In this document: positions 36,507 to 44,844 of the stretch, one piece after another
How the letters are laid out: the number at the start of each line of letters is the position of its first letter
How positions within the stretch are numbered: position 1 is the stretch's first letter
Assembly: GCA_023383015.1 (NCBI GenBank)
Contig: JAHDXW010000006.1
Location: 78,952 to 142,951, forward strand
Source of the DNA: Paracoccaceae bacterium
GTDB lineage: Bacteria; Pseudomonadota; Alphaproteobacteria; Rhodobacterales; Rhodobacteraceae
Length of the DNA: 64,000 nucleotides
Reading direction: 5' to 3'
Made by a program: the position numbers and the translations under genes
The notes under the pieces: generated by a model
The model's database searches: none
Told to the model about the DNA's origin: nothing
Seen by the model: the letters and a program-made list of their open reading frames with translations, nothing else

Positions 36507-37138
36507 GGCACGGCCTCCACGGCGGCAACGAGCCCGGCTGCCACCAGCGCCGTCGCCAGCCCTGCCGGCCCCTCGAAGAGATGGGTCTGCCAGCCGCGGG
36601 CGTTGGCGGCGGCGATGTTGGCGGCGCGGTCGTCGACGAAGAAGAGCTCGGCGGGCGCCACGCCGGTCGCCGTCTCGAGGGCGGCGTAGATGGCCGGGTC
36701 GGGCTTGACGACCCCGAGCCGGCCCGACAGGAAGCGGGCGTCGAACTCGTCGAGGAACGGGTAGTGGGCCCGTGCGATCTCGAAGCTCGCGTTGCCGAAG
36801 TTGGAGAGCGCGAAGACCGGCACGCCGCGGGCCCGCAGCGCGCGCAGGAGCCGCACCGAATGCGGGATGGCGGGGGTGGCCATCTCGATCCAGCGGTCGT
36901 GCCAGAGGCCGATCGCCTCGGCCCATCGGGGATGGCGGGCGGCCGTTGCCGCGACCGTCCCGGCGAACGGGGCGCCGAGGTCGATGGCGCGGTTCATGCC
37001 GTCGAGGTCGACCTCGGCGAACAGCCGGGCCCGCCCCTCCGGCCCCAGCAGCGGGTCATAGAGCCTCGCGGGATCCCATTCGATCAGCACGTTGCCGATG
37101 TCGAAGACGACGGCGGTGACGGGTCGGGGTGGGTGCAT
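36503..37138 (-). CDS. HAD family hydrolase (YihX-like)
   Basis: 211 residues, subfamily IA haloacid dehalogenase-like phosphatase. Motif I reads VVFDIGNVLIEWD, where the second Asp of DxD is Gly as in YihX-type members. Motif II ALSNFGN, Lys in VVKPDPAIYAAL, motif IV FFVDDRAANIAAA. ATG at 37138 follows CAGGAGC. Probably dephosphorylates a sugar phosphate or similar metabolite; cytoplasmic. Confidence 0.88.
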   Translation of the reverse strand: MHPPRPVTAVVFDIGNVLIEWDPARLYDPLLGPEGRARLFAEVDLDGMNRAIDLGAPFAGTVAATAARHPRWAEAIGLWHDRWIEMATPAIPHSVRLLRALRARGVPVFALSNFGNASFEIARAHYPFLDEFDARFLSGRLGVVKPDPAIYAALETATGVAPAELFFVDDRAANIAAANARGWQTHLFEGPAGLATALVAAGLVAAVEAVP

Positions 37139-37267
37139 GGCGTGCTCCTGCGGTCCGTCCGCCTTCCTAAGGCAGATTCCGCCGGCATGGAACGGGCCGC
37201 GAGACCTGTTCCCTCGGGAGGAAAACGGGTGCAGAATGGGCCCGCCCTGAGGAGGGGAGCCCCGACC

Positions 37268-37369
37268 ATGCTGCTCTGCCGTCTCGCGATCTGCCTCGCC
37301 CTCGTCCTGCCGGCCGCCGCCTGCGACCCGGGAGCCTTCTCGCCCTGGGGCGGCTACGCCCAGCGCTGA
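37268..37369 (+). CDS. Tiny secreted protein, possible lipoprotein
   Basis: 33 residues, from an ATG preceded by GAGGAGGGG at good spacing. A hydrophobic signal segment (LAICLALVLPAAA) is followed by a Cys and a 14-residue tail (CDPGAFSPWGGYAQR by sequence end). AAAC is a weak lipobox, so lipid attachment is uncertain. The strong ribosome site and signal peptide are the only support; no family recognised. Confidence 0.45.
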   Translation: MLLCRLAICLALVLPAAACDPGAFSPWGGYAQR

Positions 37370-37386
37370 GCGGCGCCCGGCAGCAC

Positions 37387-37402
37387 CGCCCCGGCCGGGG
37401 CG
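37387..37402. terminator. Palindrome between convergent genes
   Basis: CGCCCCGGCCGGGGCG is a perfect 16-base palindrome between the tiny secreted protein gene and the arylesterase gene, which converge. It can fold as a hairpin in either transcript. No U-run. Confidence 0.35.
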
Positions 37403-37431
37403 CGGGGGCGCCCGCCGCCCCGCACGGCGCC

Positions 37432-38085
37432 CTATCCGCCGACCCGCGCGATCAGCGCCTCGACGGCGGGGCCGAGGGCCTCGACGATCAGCGCCACGCC
37501 CGCCGCCGAGGGGTGCAGCCCGTCGGGCTGCATCAGGCGCATGGCGGCCCCCGGCTCGGCCGCCCGGGCGGTGACCGGGTCGAGGAGGTCGGCAAGGTGG
37601 AGGGCCCCGAACTCGGCCGCGAGTTCGGGATACATCGCCTCGAAGTCGCGCTTGAACTCGGGCCCGTAGTTCCCGGGGGCGGGCAGGCCGACCAGCAGCA
37701 CCGGGATGCTCCGGGCGGCCGCGGCCTGCAGGATGCCGCGCAGGTTGGCGCGGCTGACCGCAGGGTCGATGCCGCGCAGCAGGTCGTTGCCGCCGAGCGC
37801 CACGACCATCGCGTCGCCGCCGCCCGCGAGCGTCCACTCCACCCGCGCCAGCCCGCCGGCGGTGGTGTCGCCCGAGACCCCGGCGTTGACGACCGTGATC
37901 TCATGGCCGCGGGCGGCCAGCCAGGCCTGCAGCTGCGGCACGAGCCCCTCGCCCTCGGGCAGGCCATAGCCCTGGGTGAGGCTGTCGCCGAGGGCCACGA
38001 GGGTGAGCGGGCGCGCCTCGGCGACGGAAACCGCGGCGAGCAGCGTGAGCAGGAGCGCCACTGCCCGGTTGAGAACGCCGCGCAT
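37432..38085 (-). CDS. Arylesterase / lysophospholipase, SGNH hydrolase (TesA-like)
   Basis: 217 residues with a signal peptide (VALLLTLLAAVSVAEA). SGNH blocks are all present: block I ALGDSLTQGYG with nucleophile S35, block II Gly in NAGVSGDTT, block III GGND, block V DGLHPSAAG with D188 and H191. A periplasmic esterase acting on acyl esters or lysophospholipids. It is divergent from the YbbA/YbbP pair, an arrangement found in many proteobacteria. Confidence 0.92.
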   Translation of the reverse strand: MRGVLNRAVALLLTLLAAVSVAEARPLTLVALGDSLTQGYGLPEGEGLVPQLQAWLAARGHEITVVNAGVSGDTTAGGLARVEWTLAGGGDAMVVALGGNDLLRGIDPAVSRANLRGILQAAAARSIPVLLVGLPAPGNYGPEFKRDFEAMYPELAAEFGALHLADLLDPVTARAAEPGAAMRLMQPDGLHPSAAGVALIVEALGPAVEALIARVGG

Positions 38086-38128
38086 TGCCCCATATGCGCC
38101 CCGAGGCAGAGCTGAAAGGACCGACCGC

Positions 38129-38827
38129 ATGGCCGAACCGATCCTGTCCCTGAGGGATGTGGAACTGACGCTGGCGGGCAATGCGGGGCCGGTGCGGGTG
38201 CTGTCGGGCATCACGCTTGATGTCGCGGCGGGCGAGACCTTGGGGCTGGTGGGGCCGTCGGGGTCGGGCAAGTCGTCGCTCCTCATGCTCATGGGCGGGC
38301 TCGAACGGGCCACCGCCGGCACGGTCCGGGCGCTGGGGCAGGACCTGACGGCGATGGGCGAGGACGGGCTCGCGCGGTTCCGCAGGGGCAATATGGGCGT
38401 GGTGTTCCAGTCCTTCCACCTCATCTCGACGATGACGGCGCTGGAGAATGTCGCCACGCCCCTGGAGCTGGCCGGCGCGGCGGACGCCTTCGGCCGGGCC
38501 GAGGCGGAGCTGGTGGCCGTGGGTCTCGGCCCGCGGCTACACCACTACCCCAGCCAGATGTCGGGGGGCGAGCAGCAGCGGGTGGCGCTGGCGCGGGCGG
38601 CCGCGCCGCGGCCGCGCATCCTTCTGGCCGACGAGCCGACGGGCAACCTCGACGCCGCCAACGGCGCGGCGATCATGGACCTCCTCTTCGGGCTGCGCGA
38701 CCGGCACGGGGCGACGCTGGTGCTGGTCACCCATGCCCCCGAACTGGCGGCGCGCTGCGACCGCGTCGTGCGGCTGGCCGACGGGCGGATCGTTGCCGAT
38801 GCGGGGCTCCGGAGGGCGGCCGAATGA
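38129..38827 (+). CDS. ABC transporter ATP-binding protein (YbbA / LolD-like)
   Basis: 232 residues. Walker A GPSGSGKS (42-49), signature MSGGEQQRV, DEPTGNLD typical of the LolD/MacB group, H-loop VTHA. The ATG at 38129 follows AAAGGA; the upstream open frame overlaps the esterase promoter and is not coding. Overlaps the permease start by ATGA. With YbbP it probably extrudes or extracts a lipid-like compound. Confidence 0.92.
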   Translation: MAEPILSLRDVELTLAGNAGPVRVLSGITLDVAAGETLGLVGPSGSGKSSLLMLMGGLERATAGTVRALGQDLTAMGEDGLARFRRGNMGVVFQSFHLISTMTALENVATPLELAGAADAFGRAEAELVAVGLGPRLHHYPSQMSGGEQQRVALARAAAPRPRILLADEPTGNLDAANGAAIMDLLFGLRDRHGATLVLVTHAPELAARCDRVVRLADGRIVADAGLRRAAE

Positions 38828-41346
38828 GCCTTGCCATTGCCGCCCGCATCGCCCGCCGCGAGCTGCGCGGCGGGCTGAAGGGGTTCCGCATCTTCCTTCT
38901 GTGCCTGGCGCTCGGGGTCGGTGCGATCGCCGCGGTGGGGATGGTGCGCAGCGCCATCGAGCGCGGGCTGGCCGGGCAGGGGGCGGTGCTGCTGGGCGGC
39001 GACGCGGCGATGACCTTCACCTACCGCATGCCTGCGGAGGAGGAGCTTGCCTGGGCGGCGGCGAGGGCGGTCGCAACCTCGGTGATCGTCGACTTCCGCT
39101 CGATGGCGGCGGCGGGCGAGGAGCGCGGGCTGACGCAAGTGAAGGCCGTCGACGACGCCTATCCGCTGACCGGAGAGGTCGTGCTCGACCCGCCGGTGCC
39201 GCTGGCGGCGGCGCTGGCCGGCGGCGGCGGGCTGCCCGGCGGCGTGATGGACCGGGTGCTGGTCGACCGGATGGGGCTGGCCGTGGGCGACGTCTTCCGA
39301 CTCGGTCGGCAGGAGTTCCGGCTGATGGCGGCGCTCGTGGCCGAGCCCGACGGCGCCACGGGCGGCTTCGGTCTGGGTCCACGGACGATCGTGCGCACCG
39401 CCGACCTGGCGGCGAGCGAGCTGCTCGGCCCTGGCACGCTGTACGAATCGCGGCTGCGGATGCTGCTGCCCGAGGGCGCCGACCTTGCGGCGCTGAGGGC
39501 CGCGGCGCTGGCGGAGTTCCGCGACGCCGGCATGCGCTGGCAGGACCGCCGCCGCGGCGCCCCGGGCGTGGAGCACTTCGTGGAGCGGATCGGCTCGTTC
39601 CTTGTGCTGGTCGGGCTGGCGGGGCTGGCGGTGGGCGGGGTCGGGGTGTCGGCGGCCGTGCGGGCCTATCTGGAGGGCAAGACCGGCGTCATCGCGACGC
39701 TGAAGACGCTGGGCGCCGAAAGCCGGACGATCTTCGCCGTCTACTTCATCCAGATTGGGGCGCTGACGGCGCTGGGCGTGGCCGCGGGGCTGGCGCTGGG
39801 GGCGGGCCTGCCGCTTCTGCTTGCGCCGGTGATCGCGACCGCCCTGCCGGTGCCGGTGGCCTTCGCCGTCTATCCCGCGCCGCTGGCCGAGGCGGCGCTT
39901 TACGGCGTGCTGACGGCGCTGGTCTTCACCCTCTGGCCGCTGGCGCGCACGAGCGAGGTGCGCGCGGCGGCGCTGTTCCGCGAGGCCGGCGGGCGGGCGC
40001 GGCGCTGGCCGCGGCCGGTCTTCGTGCTGGCCACCGCGGGGCTGGTGGCGCTGCTGGTCGGCGGGGCCACCGCCTTCGCGGCGGTGCCGGAGCTGGCGCT
40101 GGCCGCGGCCGTGGCGATCGCGGCGGCGCTGGCGGTGCTGACGGCGGCGGCGGTGGCGGTGCGGGCGGCGGCGCGGCGGCTGGCGCGGTCGCGGGTCGCC
40201 CGCGGCCGGCCGGCGCTGCGCCTGGCGCTGGCTGCGGTCGGCGGGCCGCGCGAGGAGGCGGCCTCGGTCGTGCTGTCGCTGGGGCTGGGGCTGACGGTGC
40301 TGGCGGCGGTCGGGCAGATCGAGGCCAACCTGCGCGGTGCCATCGCCCGCGACCTTCCCCAGCGGGCGCCCTCGTACTTCTTCGTCGACATCCAGAACGA
40401 CCAGCTTGCCGGCTTCCGCGCGCGGCTGGAGGGCGACCCGGCAGTGAGCGCGGTGGAGACCGCTCCGATGCTGCGGGGCGTCGTCACCCGCATCAACGGC
40501 CGTCCGGCGCGCGAGGTTGCGGGCGACCACTGGGTGCTGCGCGGCGACCGCGGCGTGACCTATTCGGAGGCGCCGCCGCCGGGGGCGCGGATCACCGCCG
40601 GCGCCTGGTGGCCTTCGGGCTATTCGGGGCCGCCGGTGATGAGCTTCGCCGCCGACGAGGGGGCCGAGCTGGGCCTGAGGCTGGGCGACGAGCTCACCGT
40701 CAACATCCTCGGCCGCGACCTGTCGGCGACGATCACGAGCTTCCGCGAGGTCGACTTCTCGACCGGGGGGATCAACTTCATCCTGTCGCTGAACCCCGGC
40801 GCGCTGGCAGGGGCGCCGCACACGCACATCGCCACCGTCGATGCCGCCCCCGAGGCCGAGGCCGCGATCCTACGCGACCTCGCCCGCGCCTATCCCAACA
40901 TCACCGCGATCCGTGTCCGCGACGCGATCGAGCAGGTGACCGCGGCCCTGGGGGCGCTGGCGGCGGCGACCGCCTATGCGGCGGCGGCAACGCTGGTGAC
41001 CGGCTTCATGGTGCTGATCGGCGCGGCCGCCGCAGGCGAGCGTGCCCGCGTCTTCGAGGCGGCGGTGCTGAAGACGCTCGGGGCGACGCGGGCGCGGATT
41101 CTCGCAAGCTTCGCGCTGCGCTCGGCGATCATGGGGGCGGCGGCGGGGGGCGTGGCCATCGCCGGAGGCGGGCTGGCCGGGTGGGGCGTCATGACCTTCG
41201 TGATGGAGACCGACTACCGCTTCGAGCCGGTCTCGGCGGTGGCGATCGTCGCCGGCGGGGTGCTGGCGACGATGCTGGCCGGGCTGGCCTTCGCGCTGCG
41301 GCCCTTGGCAGCCCGGCCCGCGCAGGTGCTGCGGGCGCGGGAATGA
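38824..41346 (+). CDS. FtsX-like permease family protein (YbbP-like)
   Basis: 840 residues. One helix near residues 23-43, a periplasmic domain, three helices (about 259-385), three more around 395-465, a second periplasmic domain (about 490-700), and three terminal helices. Two FtsX units are thus present (FLVLVGLAGLAVGGVGVSAAV; ALGALAAATAYAAAATLV by position). Coupled to the YbbA-like ATPase by ATGA overlap. YbbAP pairs are thought to act on envelope lipids or hydrophobic compounds together with the TesA-type esterase. Confidence 0.92.
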   Translation: MSLAIAARIARRELRGGLKGFRIFLLCLALGVGAIAAVGMVRSAIERGLAGQGAVLLGGDAAMTFTYRMPAEEELAWAAARAVATSVIVDFRSMAAAGEERGLTQVKAVDDAYPLTGEVVLDPPVPLAAALAGGGGLPGGVMDRVLVDRMGLAVGDVFRLGRQEFRLMAALVAEPDGATGGFGLGPRTIVRTADLAASELLGPGTLYESRLRMLLPEGADLAALRAAALAEFRDAGMRWQDRRRGAPGVEHFVERIGSFLVLVGLAGLAVGGVGVSAAVRAYLEGKTGVIATLKTLGAESRTIFAVYFIQIGALTALGVAAGLALGAGLPLLLAPVIATALPVPVAFAVYPAPLAEAALYGVLTALVFTLWPLARTSEVRAAALFREAGGRARRWPRPVFVLATAGLVALLVGGATAFAAVPELALAAAVAIAAALAVLTAAAVAVRAAARRLARSRVARGRPALRLALAAVGGPREEAASVVLSLGLGLTVLAAVGQIEANLRGAIARDLPQRAPSYFFVDIQNDQLAGFRARLEGDPAVSAVETAPMLRGVVTRINGRPAREVAGDHWVLRGDRGVTYSEAPPPGARITAGAWWPSGYSGPPVMSFAADEGAELGLRLGDELTVNILGRDLSATITSFREVDFSTGGINFILSLNPGALAGAPHTHIATVDAAPEAEAAILRDLARAYPNITAIRVRDAIEQVTAALGALAAATAYAAAATLVTGFMVLIGAAAAGERARVFEAAVLKTLGATRARILASFALRSAIMGAAAGGVAIAGGGLAGWGVMTFVMETDYRFEPVSAVAIVAGGVLATMLAGLAFALRPLAARPAQVLRARE

Positions 41347-41364
41347 CGGTGCGGCGGGCAGAGA

Positions 41365-41384
41365 ATGTCATCTTTGAGTGACAT
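41365..41384. promoter_or_regulatory. Inverted repeat ATGTCA-N8-TGACAT
   Basis: Perfect 6-base arms in the only AT-richer stretch between the YbbP-like gene and the Cys-rich protein gene, 125 bases upstream of its start. TTGACT and TTGACG follow at about 41396-41407 and could belong to a promoter, but no convincing -10 box was found. Confidence 0.35.
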
Positions 41385-41508
41385 GATGGTGTAAGTTTGA
41401 CTTGACGTCTCGCGGAGCCGCCGCCCATTCTGGCGCCGAAAGGTCCGCCAGGGGGCCGGCGTGCGGCCGGTGCGGTCCCGGCGGAGCACGGGCCCTGTCG
41501 AGGCGGCG

Positions 41509-41850
41509 ATGATCCTGACCGATGACACGCATGAATTCGCCTGCAGCGACTGCACCCACACCGGCAAGCCCTGCATGGAGGGGCTGTGGCTGACGCGGCG
41601 GCTGGCCCGGTCGCTGGCCGAACAGGCGCGGCGGCTGGACGGCGCCTATGACGTGACCTGCGCGGCCAGCTTCGTCGGCTGCGGCCGGCTGTGCCACACG
41701 CTGCTGCGCGTGCGCCCGGCCCGGCTGGAGGCGTTCTGCGGCGTCGCCGACGGCGCGGCAGCGGGCGGCGGGACGGGGATCCAGCGGGCGACGGTCGTCG
41801 CGAGCCCGCTGTCGTCCGCCGCCCGCCGGCCGCCGCTGGCCGCCGAGTAG
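41509..41850 (+). CDS. Small Cys-rich protein, DUF1636-like
   Basis: 113 residues from the ATG at 41509 (GAGG five bases upstream). The Cys pattern is CSDCTHTGKPC near the N-terminus and CAASFVGCGRLC later, with a helical stretch between (LTRRLARSLAEQARRL). This resembles the DUF1636 proteins, which have two Cys clusters likely to hold metal or a Fe-S cluster. Cytoplasmic. The C-terminal 25 residues are low in complexity. Function unknown. Confidence 0.65.
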   Translation: MILTDDTHEFACSDCTHTGKPCMEGLWLTRRLARSLAEQARRLDGAYDVTCAASFVGCGRLCHTLLRVRPARLEAFCGVADGAAAGGGTGIQRATVVASPLSSAARRPPLAAE

Positions 41851-41935
41851 GATCGGGGCCCCGCCGTCCCGGCGATGCGGCACGGCGCCCTCCGGGGACG
41901 GCAGGCGCCGGCGAGGCAGGGGTGCGGGGGCCTGG

Positions 41936-44065
41936 TCAGTCAGCCGGCACGGTGTCGAGGTCGATCTGCAGGATCGTCGGCGCAGGTCCCTCGGCCTCGT
42001 CCGAGAACGGGACGGCCCCGCGGGTGGTCACGCCGAAGCCCGCCTCGCCCAGCACCTCGAGGAACCCCGGGGCGGCGCCGTCGCCGATGCTGCGGGTAAG
42101 CTCGATCTCGGACTGCTGCAGGAATGCAAGGTTCTCGACCATTCCCTGCCGGCGCGCCGGCGTCAGAACGATGACGATGCGGTCGCGGCCGAAGGCCTCG
42201 TCGGAGACCCGGAACAGCCCCTGCTGGCTGAGCCGCTCGCCGGGCTGCAGCTGGCCGGCCCACATGTGGGTGATCGAGTAGTCCGAGCCGATGTAGAGCA
42301 CGTTGACGTCGACGGCGATGCCGAGGGTGTTCTCGATGCGGGCGAAGACGGTGTCGCCGGGCACGAGCCTCGGCACTCCGGCGAGGTCGAGGGCGGCAAG
42401 CTCGCGCTCGCCGGCGGGGCGGAGCAGGAGATCGACCGTGACGCCCGCGCCGACGCCGCCCGCGCCGGCCACCGAGGCGCCGAGCTTCAGCAGGTTGACC
42501 GCGCGCGCCATGCTGCGCAGGTTCTCGGCCACGAGGGCCGCAAGCTCGTCGGGGCCGCGTCCGGCGGTGCCCACCGAGGGGGTGACGGCCAGCGAGTCGG
42601 CATCGACGAGGCCGGCGCCGGGCAGCATCCAGATCGCGTCGGGGCGGATGCTGTCGGCCAGCACCGCAAGGCGGATGTCGGCCGCCTCGCCGGCCTCGAC
42701 GAAGCGCACCCGCGGGCCGGCGAGCTCGCCCGAGGCAATCAGGGCGGCGGCGGCGCGCATGGCGGCGGCTGCCCCGGCCTCGCCCTCGGGCAGGGCGACG
42801 GTGAGGGTGAAGTCGACGGTCGCGGTGACCTGTCGGACATGGGCGCCGCGGGGCAGGTCGCGCAGGCTGACGGCGGGCAGCCCCCCGTGCGCCACCGGCC
42901 GGGCGGTGGCGCCGAAGGTGTCGGCGGCCACGACCTCGACATAGCCGATCGCCCGGTCGAGCCCGTCGGCGGCGCCGGGCAGGATGGCGAGGATCGTGCC
43001 CTCGCTGATCCCGTGCAGGGTGCCGGCCGGGAAGGCGAGGCTGTCGCCGTCGCGGGTTGCCGGCCACTGCGCCACCCGCCCGCCGGCGTCGGTGCCGAAC
43101 ACCACCCGGTCGAGATCGCCCTCGAACATCGGGGTGGTGCGGGCGAGGTTCTTGACAGCGTAGCGGCGCAGCACCTCCTGGGCGAGCTGGGCGTAGGTGA
43201 TGCCGGGGTACTCGGCGAGCACCTCGAACAGTGTGTAGGTGAAGACGCCATGCGCGATCCGGTCGGGCCGGCCGGGCGGCATGCGCATCTCCGGCGTCAC
43301 CTCGGTCGTCTGGGCGGCGAAGAAGGCGATCAGCGATCCCGCGCCCTCGCCGAGTTCGCCCGGCCCGACCGGCGCCTCGGCACGGGCCCGGGGATCGGCG
43401 GCGACGGGCGCGTCGCCGAGCGAGCGGCTGGTGGCCTCGTCCCAGGCCGCGGCGGGGATGCCGAGCGCGTCGGCGGCGACCTCGCGGGCGCGCACCTCCT
43501 CGCTCTCCACGCCGCGGGTGGCGGTGGCCGAGTGGCAGGAATCGAACACCACCCAGACGTCGGCGCCGCGGGCCCGCAGGGCGGTGACGAAGAGCGCCAC
43601 CTCGTCGTCGACGAGCGCATTCTCGACCTCGCCCACGGTGTCGTTCCAGGTACCGACGTCCATCGGCAGGAAGATCTGGTCGAGGCCGTTCAGCTCGCTG
43701 CCCGCCACCCGCTCGGGTGCCTGGCTGCCGTGGCCGGAGAAGTGGATGTAGACGAAATCGCCGGGCTCGACCTCCTCGATCAGCCGCGCGAAGGCGGCGC
43801 GGATCGCCGCCAGCGTCGGGTCCTGCCCGCCCTCGACGCCGTCGGCGAGCAGGATGACGTTGCCGGGATCGAAGGGGACCGGTGCCGCGGAGGTCAGGTA
43901 TTCGGCGATCAGCCGGGCGTCGTTGGCCGGGCCCTTGAGCCAGAAGCGTTCGGCGAGGTTGGGGTATTCGGAGACGCCGACGATCAGCGCGTGGTTCTCG
44001 CGGGAGAGGGCGGGGGAAGCGGCGATGAAGGCGGCGAGCGACAGGCCCGCGAGCAGGCGGCGCAT
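41936..44065 (-). CDS. Secreted caspase-family (C14) protease A
   Basis: 709 residues with a signal peptide (LLAGLSLAAFIAASPALS). Residues 25 to about 300 are a caspase-like domain. It opens ALIVGVSEYP, has the catalytic His in YIHFSGHGSQ (H112) and the catalytic Cys in VVFDSCHSA (C177), with a conserved LNGLDQIFLPMD. The long C-terminal part ends in a beta-rich region (VDVNVLYIGSDYSITHMWAG) that resembles DUF4384-type domains and the tail of protease B at 48415. Bacterial members usually cut after Arg or Lys. Downstream of the small secreted gene at 44082, with AAAGGAC before its ATG, so co-transcribed. Confidence 0.9.
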   Translation of the reverse strand: MRRLLAGLSLAAFIAASPALSRENHALIVGVSEYPNLAERFWLKGPANDARLIAEYLTSAAPVPFDPGNVILLADGVEGGQDPTLAAIRAAFARLIEEVEPGDFVYIHFSGHGSQAPERVAGSELNGLDQIFLPMDVGTWNDTVGEVENALVDDEVALFVTALRARGADVWVVFDSCHSATATRGVESEEVRAREVAADALGIPAAAWDEATSRSLGDAPVAADPRARAEAPVGPGELGEGAGSLIAFFAAQTTEVTPEMRMPPGRPDRIAHGVFTYTLFEVLAEYPGITYAQLAQEVLRRYAVKNLARTTPMFEGDLDRVVFGTDAGGRVAQWPATRDGDSLAFPAGTLHGISEGTILAILPGAADGLDRAIGYVEVVAADTFGATARPVAHGGLPAVSLRDLPRGAHVRQVTATVDFTLTVALPEGEAGAAAAMRAAAALIASGELAGPRVRFVEAGEAADIRLAVLADSIRPDAIWMLPGAGLVDADSLAVTPSVGTAGRGPDELAALVAENLRSMARAVNLLKLGASVAGAGGVGAGVTVDLLLRPAGERELAALDLAGVPRLVPGDTVFARIENTLGIAVDVNVLYIGSDYSITHMWAGQLQPGERLSQQGLFRVSDEAFGRDRIVIVLTPARRQGMVENLAFLQQSEIELTRSIGDGAAPGFLEVLGEAGFGVTTRGAVPFSDEAEGPAPTILQIDLDTVPAD

Positions 44066-44081
44066 GGAATGTCCTTTCGGG

Positions 44082-44678
44082 TCAGTTTGTCATCAGCAGA
44101 TAGCGGTTGGCGACGGGGCCGGCGTTGGTCACCCGCACGGTGACCGGCTGGGCGACCGCCGGCCGCCAGGCGCAATAGGCGATGTCGCCCTCGCCGGTGC
44201 GGCGGCAGACCGGGCCCTCGGGCCCCTCGACCACGAGGTCGAGTGCGGTGCCGCCGTCACCCTCGATGTAGACCTCGGCAAGGGTGCCGGCGGCGAAGAC
44301 GAGGTCGGGGTAGGCGTGGGTCTCGCCCGGTCCGATGACGGCCCAGGCGGTCCTGGGCCCGGCGGCGAGGCCGCGGACGGATTCGGCCAGCGCGTCGGCG
44401 ACCAGCTGCGCGAGCGCGGGGTCGCCGGCCGCGGCGCGTGCGGCCTCGGCGAGAAGACCCTCCCAGTCGGCGATGCCGGCAGCGCGGCGCAGCCGCGCCG
44501 CGGCCAGCAGCGCCAGCGCGTCGCCCTGCGCCTGGCCGGCACGGTGCAGCCGGCGGGCAAGGGCCGCCAGCCCCAGGTCGGCCGCCGCGGGCCGGCCCTC
44601 GGCGGACGGCGCAGCCGGCAGCGGCGCGAAGGCGAGCGCGGCGGCGAGAATGGCGGAGGCAGCTGTAGTCCGGGTCAT
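44082..44678 (-). CDS. Secreted protein with C-terminal PPC-like beta domain
   Basis: 198 residues from the ATG at 44678. Signal peptide (ASAILAAALAFAPLPAAPSA). The middle (about 35-105) is helical and Ala/Leu-rich. The C-terminal 75 residues look like a pre-peptidase C-terminal beta sandwich (HAYPDLVFAAGTLAEVYIEG, ALDLVVEGPEGPVC, VTVRVTNAGPVANRYLL). Two Cys in that domain could form a disulfide. Sixteen bases upstream of protease A, so it may be its partner or inhibitor. An in-frame ATG at 44786 would erase the signal peptide and is rejected. Function unknown. Confidence 0.75.
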   Translation of the reverse strand: MTRTTAASAILAAALAFAPLPAAPSAEGRPAAADLGLAALARRLHRAGQAQGDALALLAAARLRRAAGIADWEGLLAEAARAAAGDPALAQLVADALAESVRGLAAGPRTAWAVIGPGETHAYPDLVFAAGTLAEVYIEGDGGTALDLVVEGPEGPVCRRTGEGDIAYCAWRPAVAQPVTVRVTNAGPVANRYLLMTN

Positions 44679-44770
44679 GGGCAAGGGGCCGGCGGAGGTC
44701 GGGGCTGGTGGCGGCAAGGTGCGCAGAATCCCCCGCGCGATCAACTGCAATCGGGCGAAAACCCGTTGCG

Positions 44771-44785
44771 TGACAGGACTTGTCA
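44771..44785. promoter_or_regulatory. Palindrome TGACA-N5-TGTCA in the divergent protease promoter
   Basis: TGACAGGACTTGTCA lies 59 bases before the HtrA-like start and 92 bases before the divergent secreted-protein start. The identical arm and spacer layout occurs at 48350-48364 before protease B. The local OmpR-type regulator is the obvious candidate to bind it. Confidence 0.5.
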
Positions 44786-44844
44786 TGTGCCCCGGTGGCA
44801 GGGGGCTGGTAGAACGGCGGCCGAAGGCAAGGAAAGGACCTGTC

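Noticed and set aside
36503..37138. HAD hydrolase as inactive because motif I is D-x-G
   Set aside because: Gly in that place is normal for YihX-type HAD phosphatases, and the other motifs are intact.
38545..40827. 760-codon open frame on the minus strand
   Set aside because: Antisense to the YbbA/YbbP genes; composition is Arg/Gln/His-rich as in shadow frames.
42266..44143. 625-codon open frame on the plus strand
   Set aside because: Antisense to caspase-family protease A, whose catalytic motifs and signal peptide are clear.
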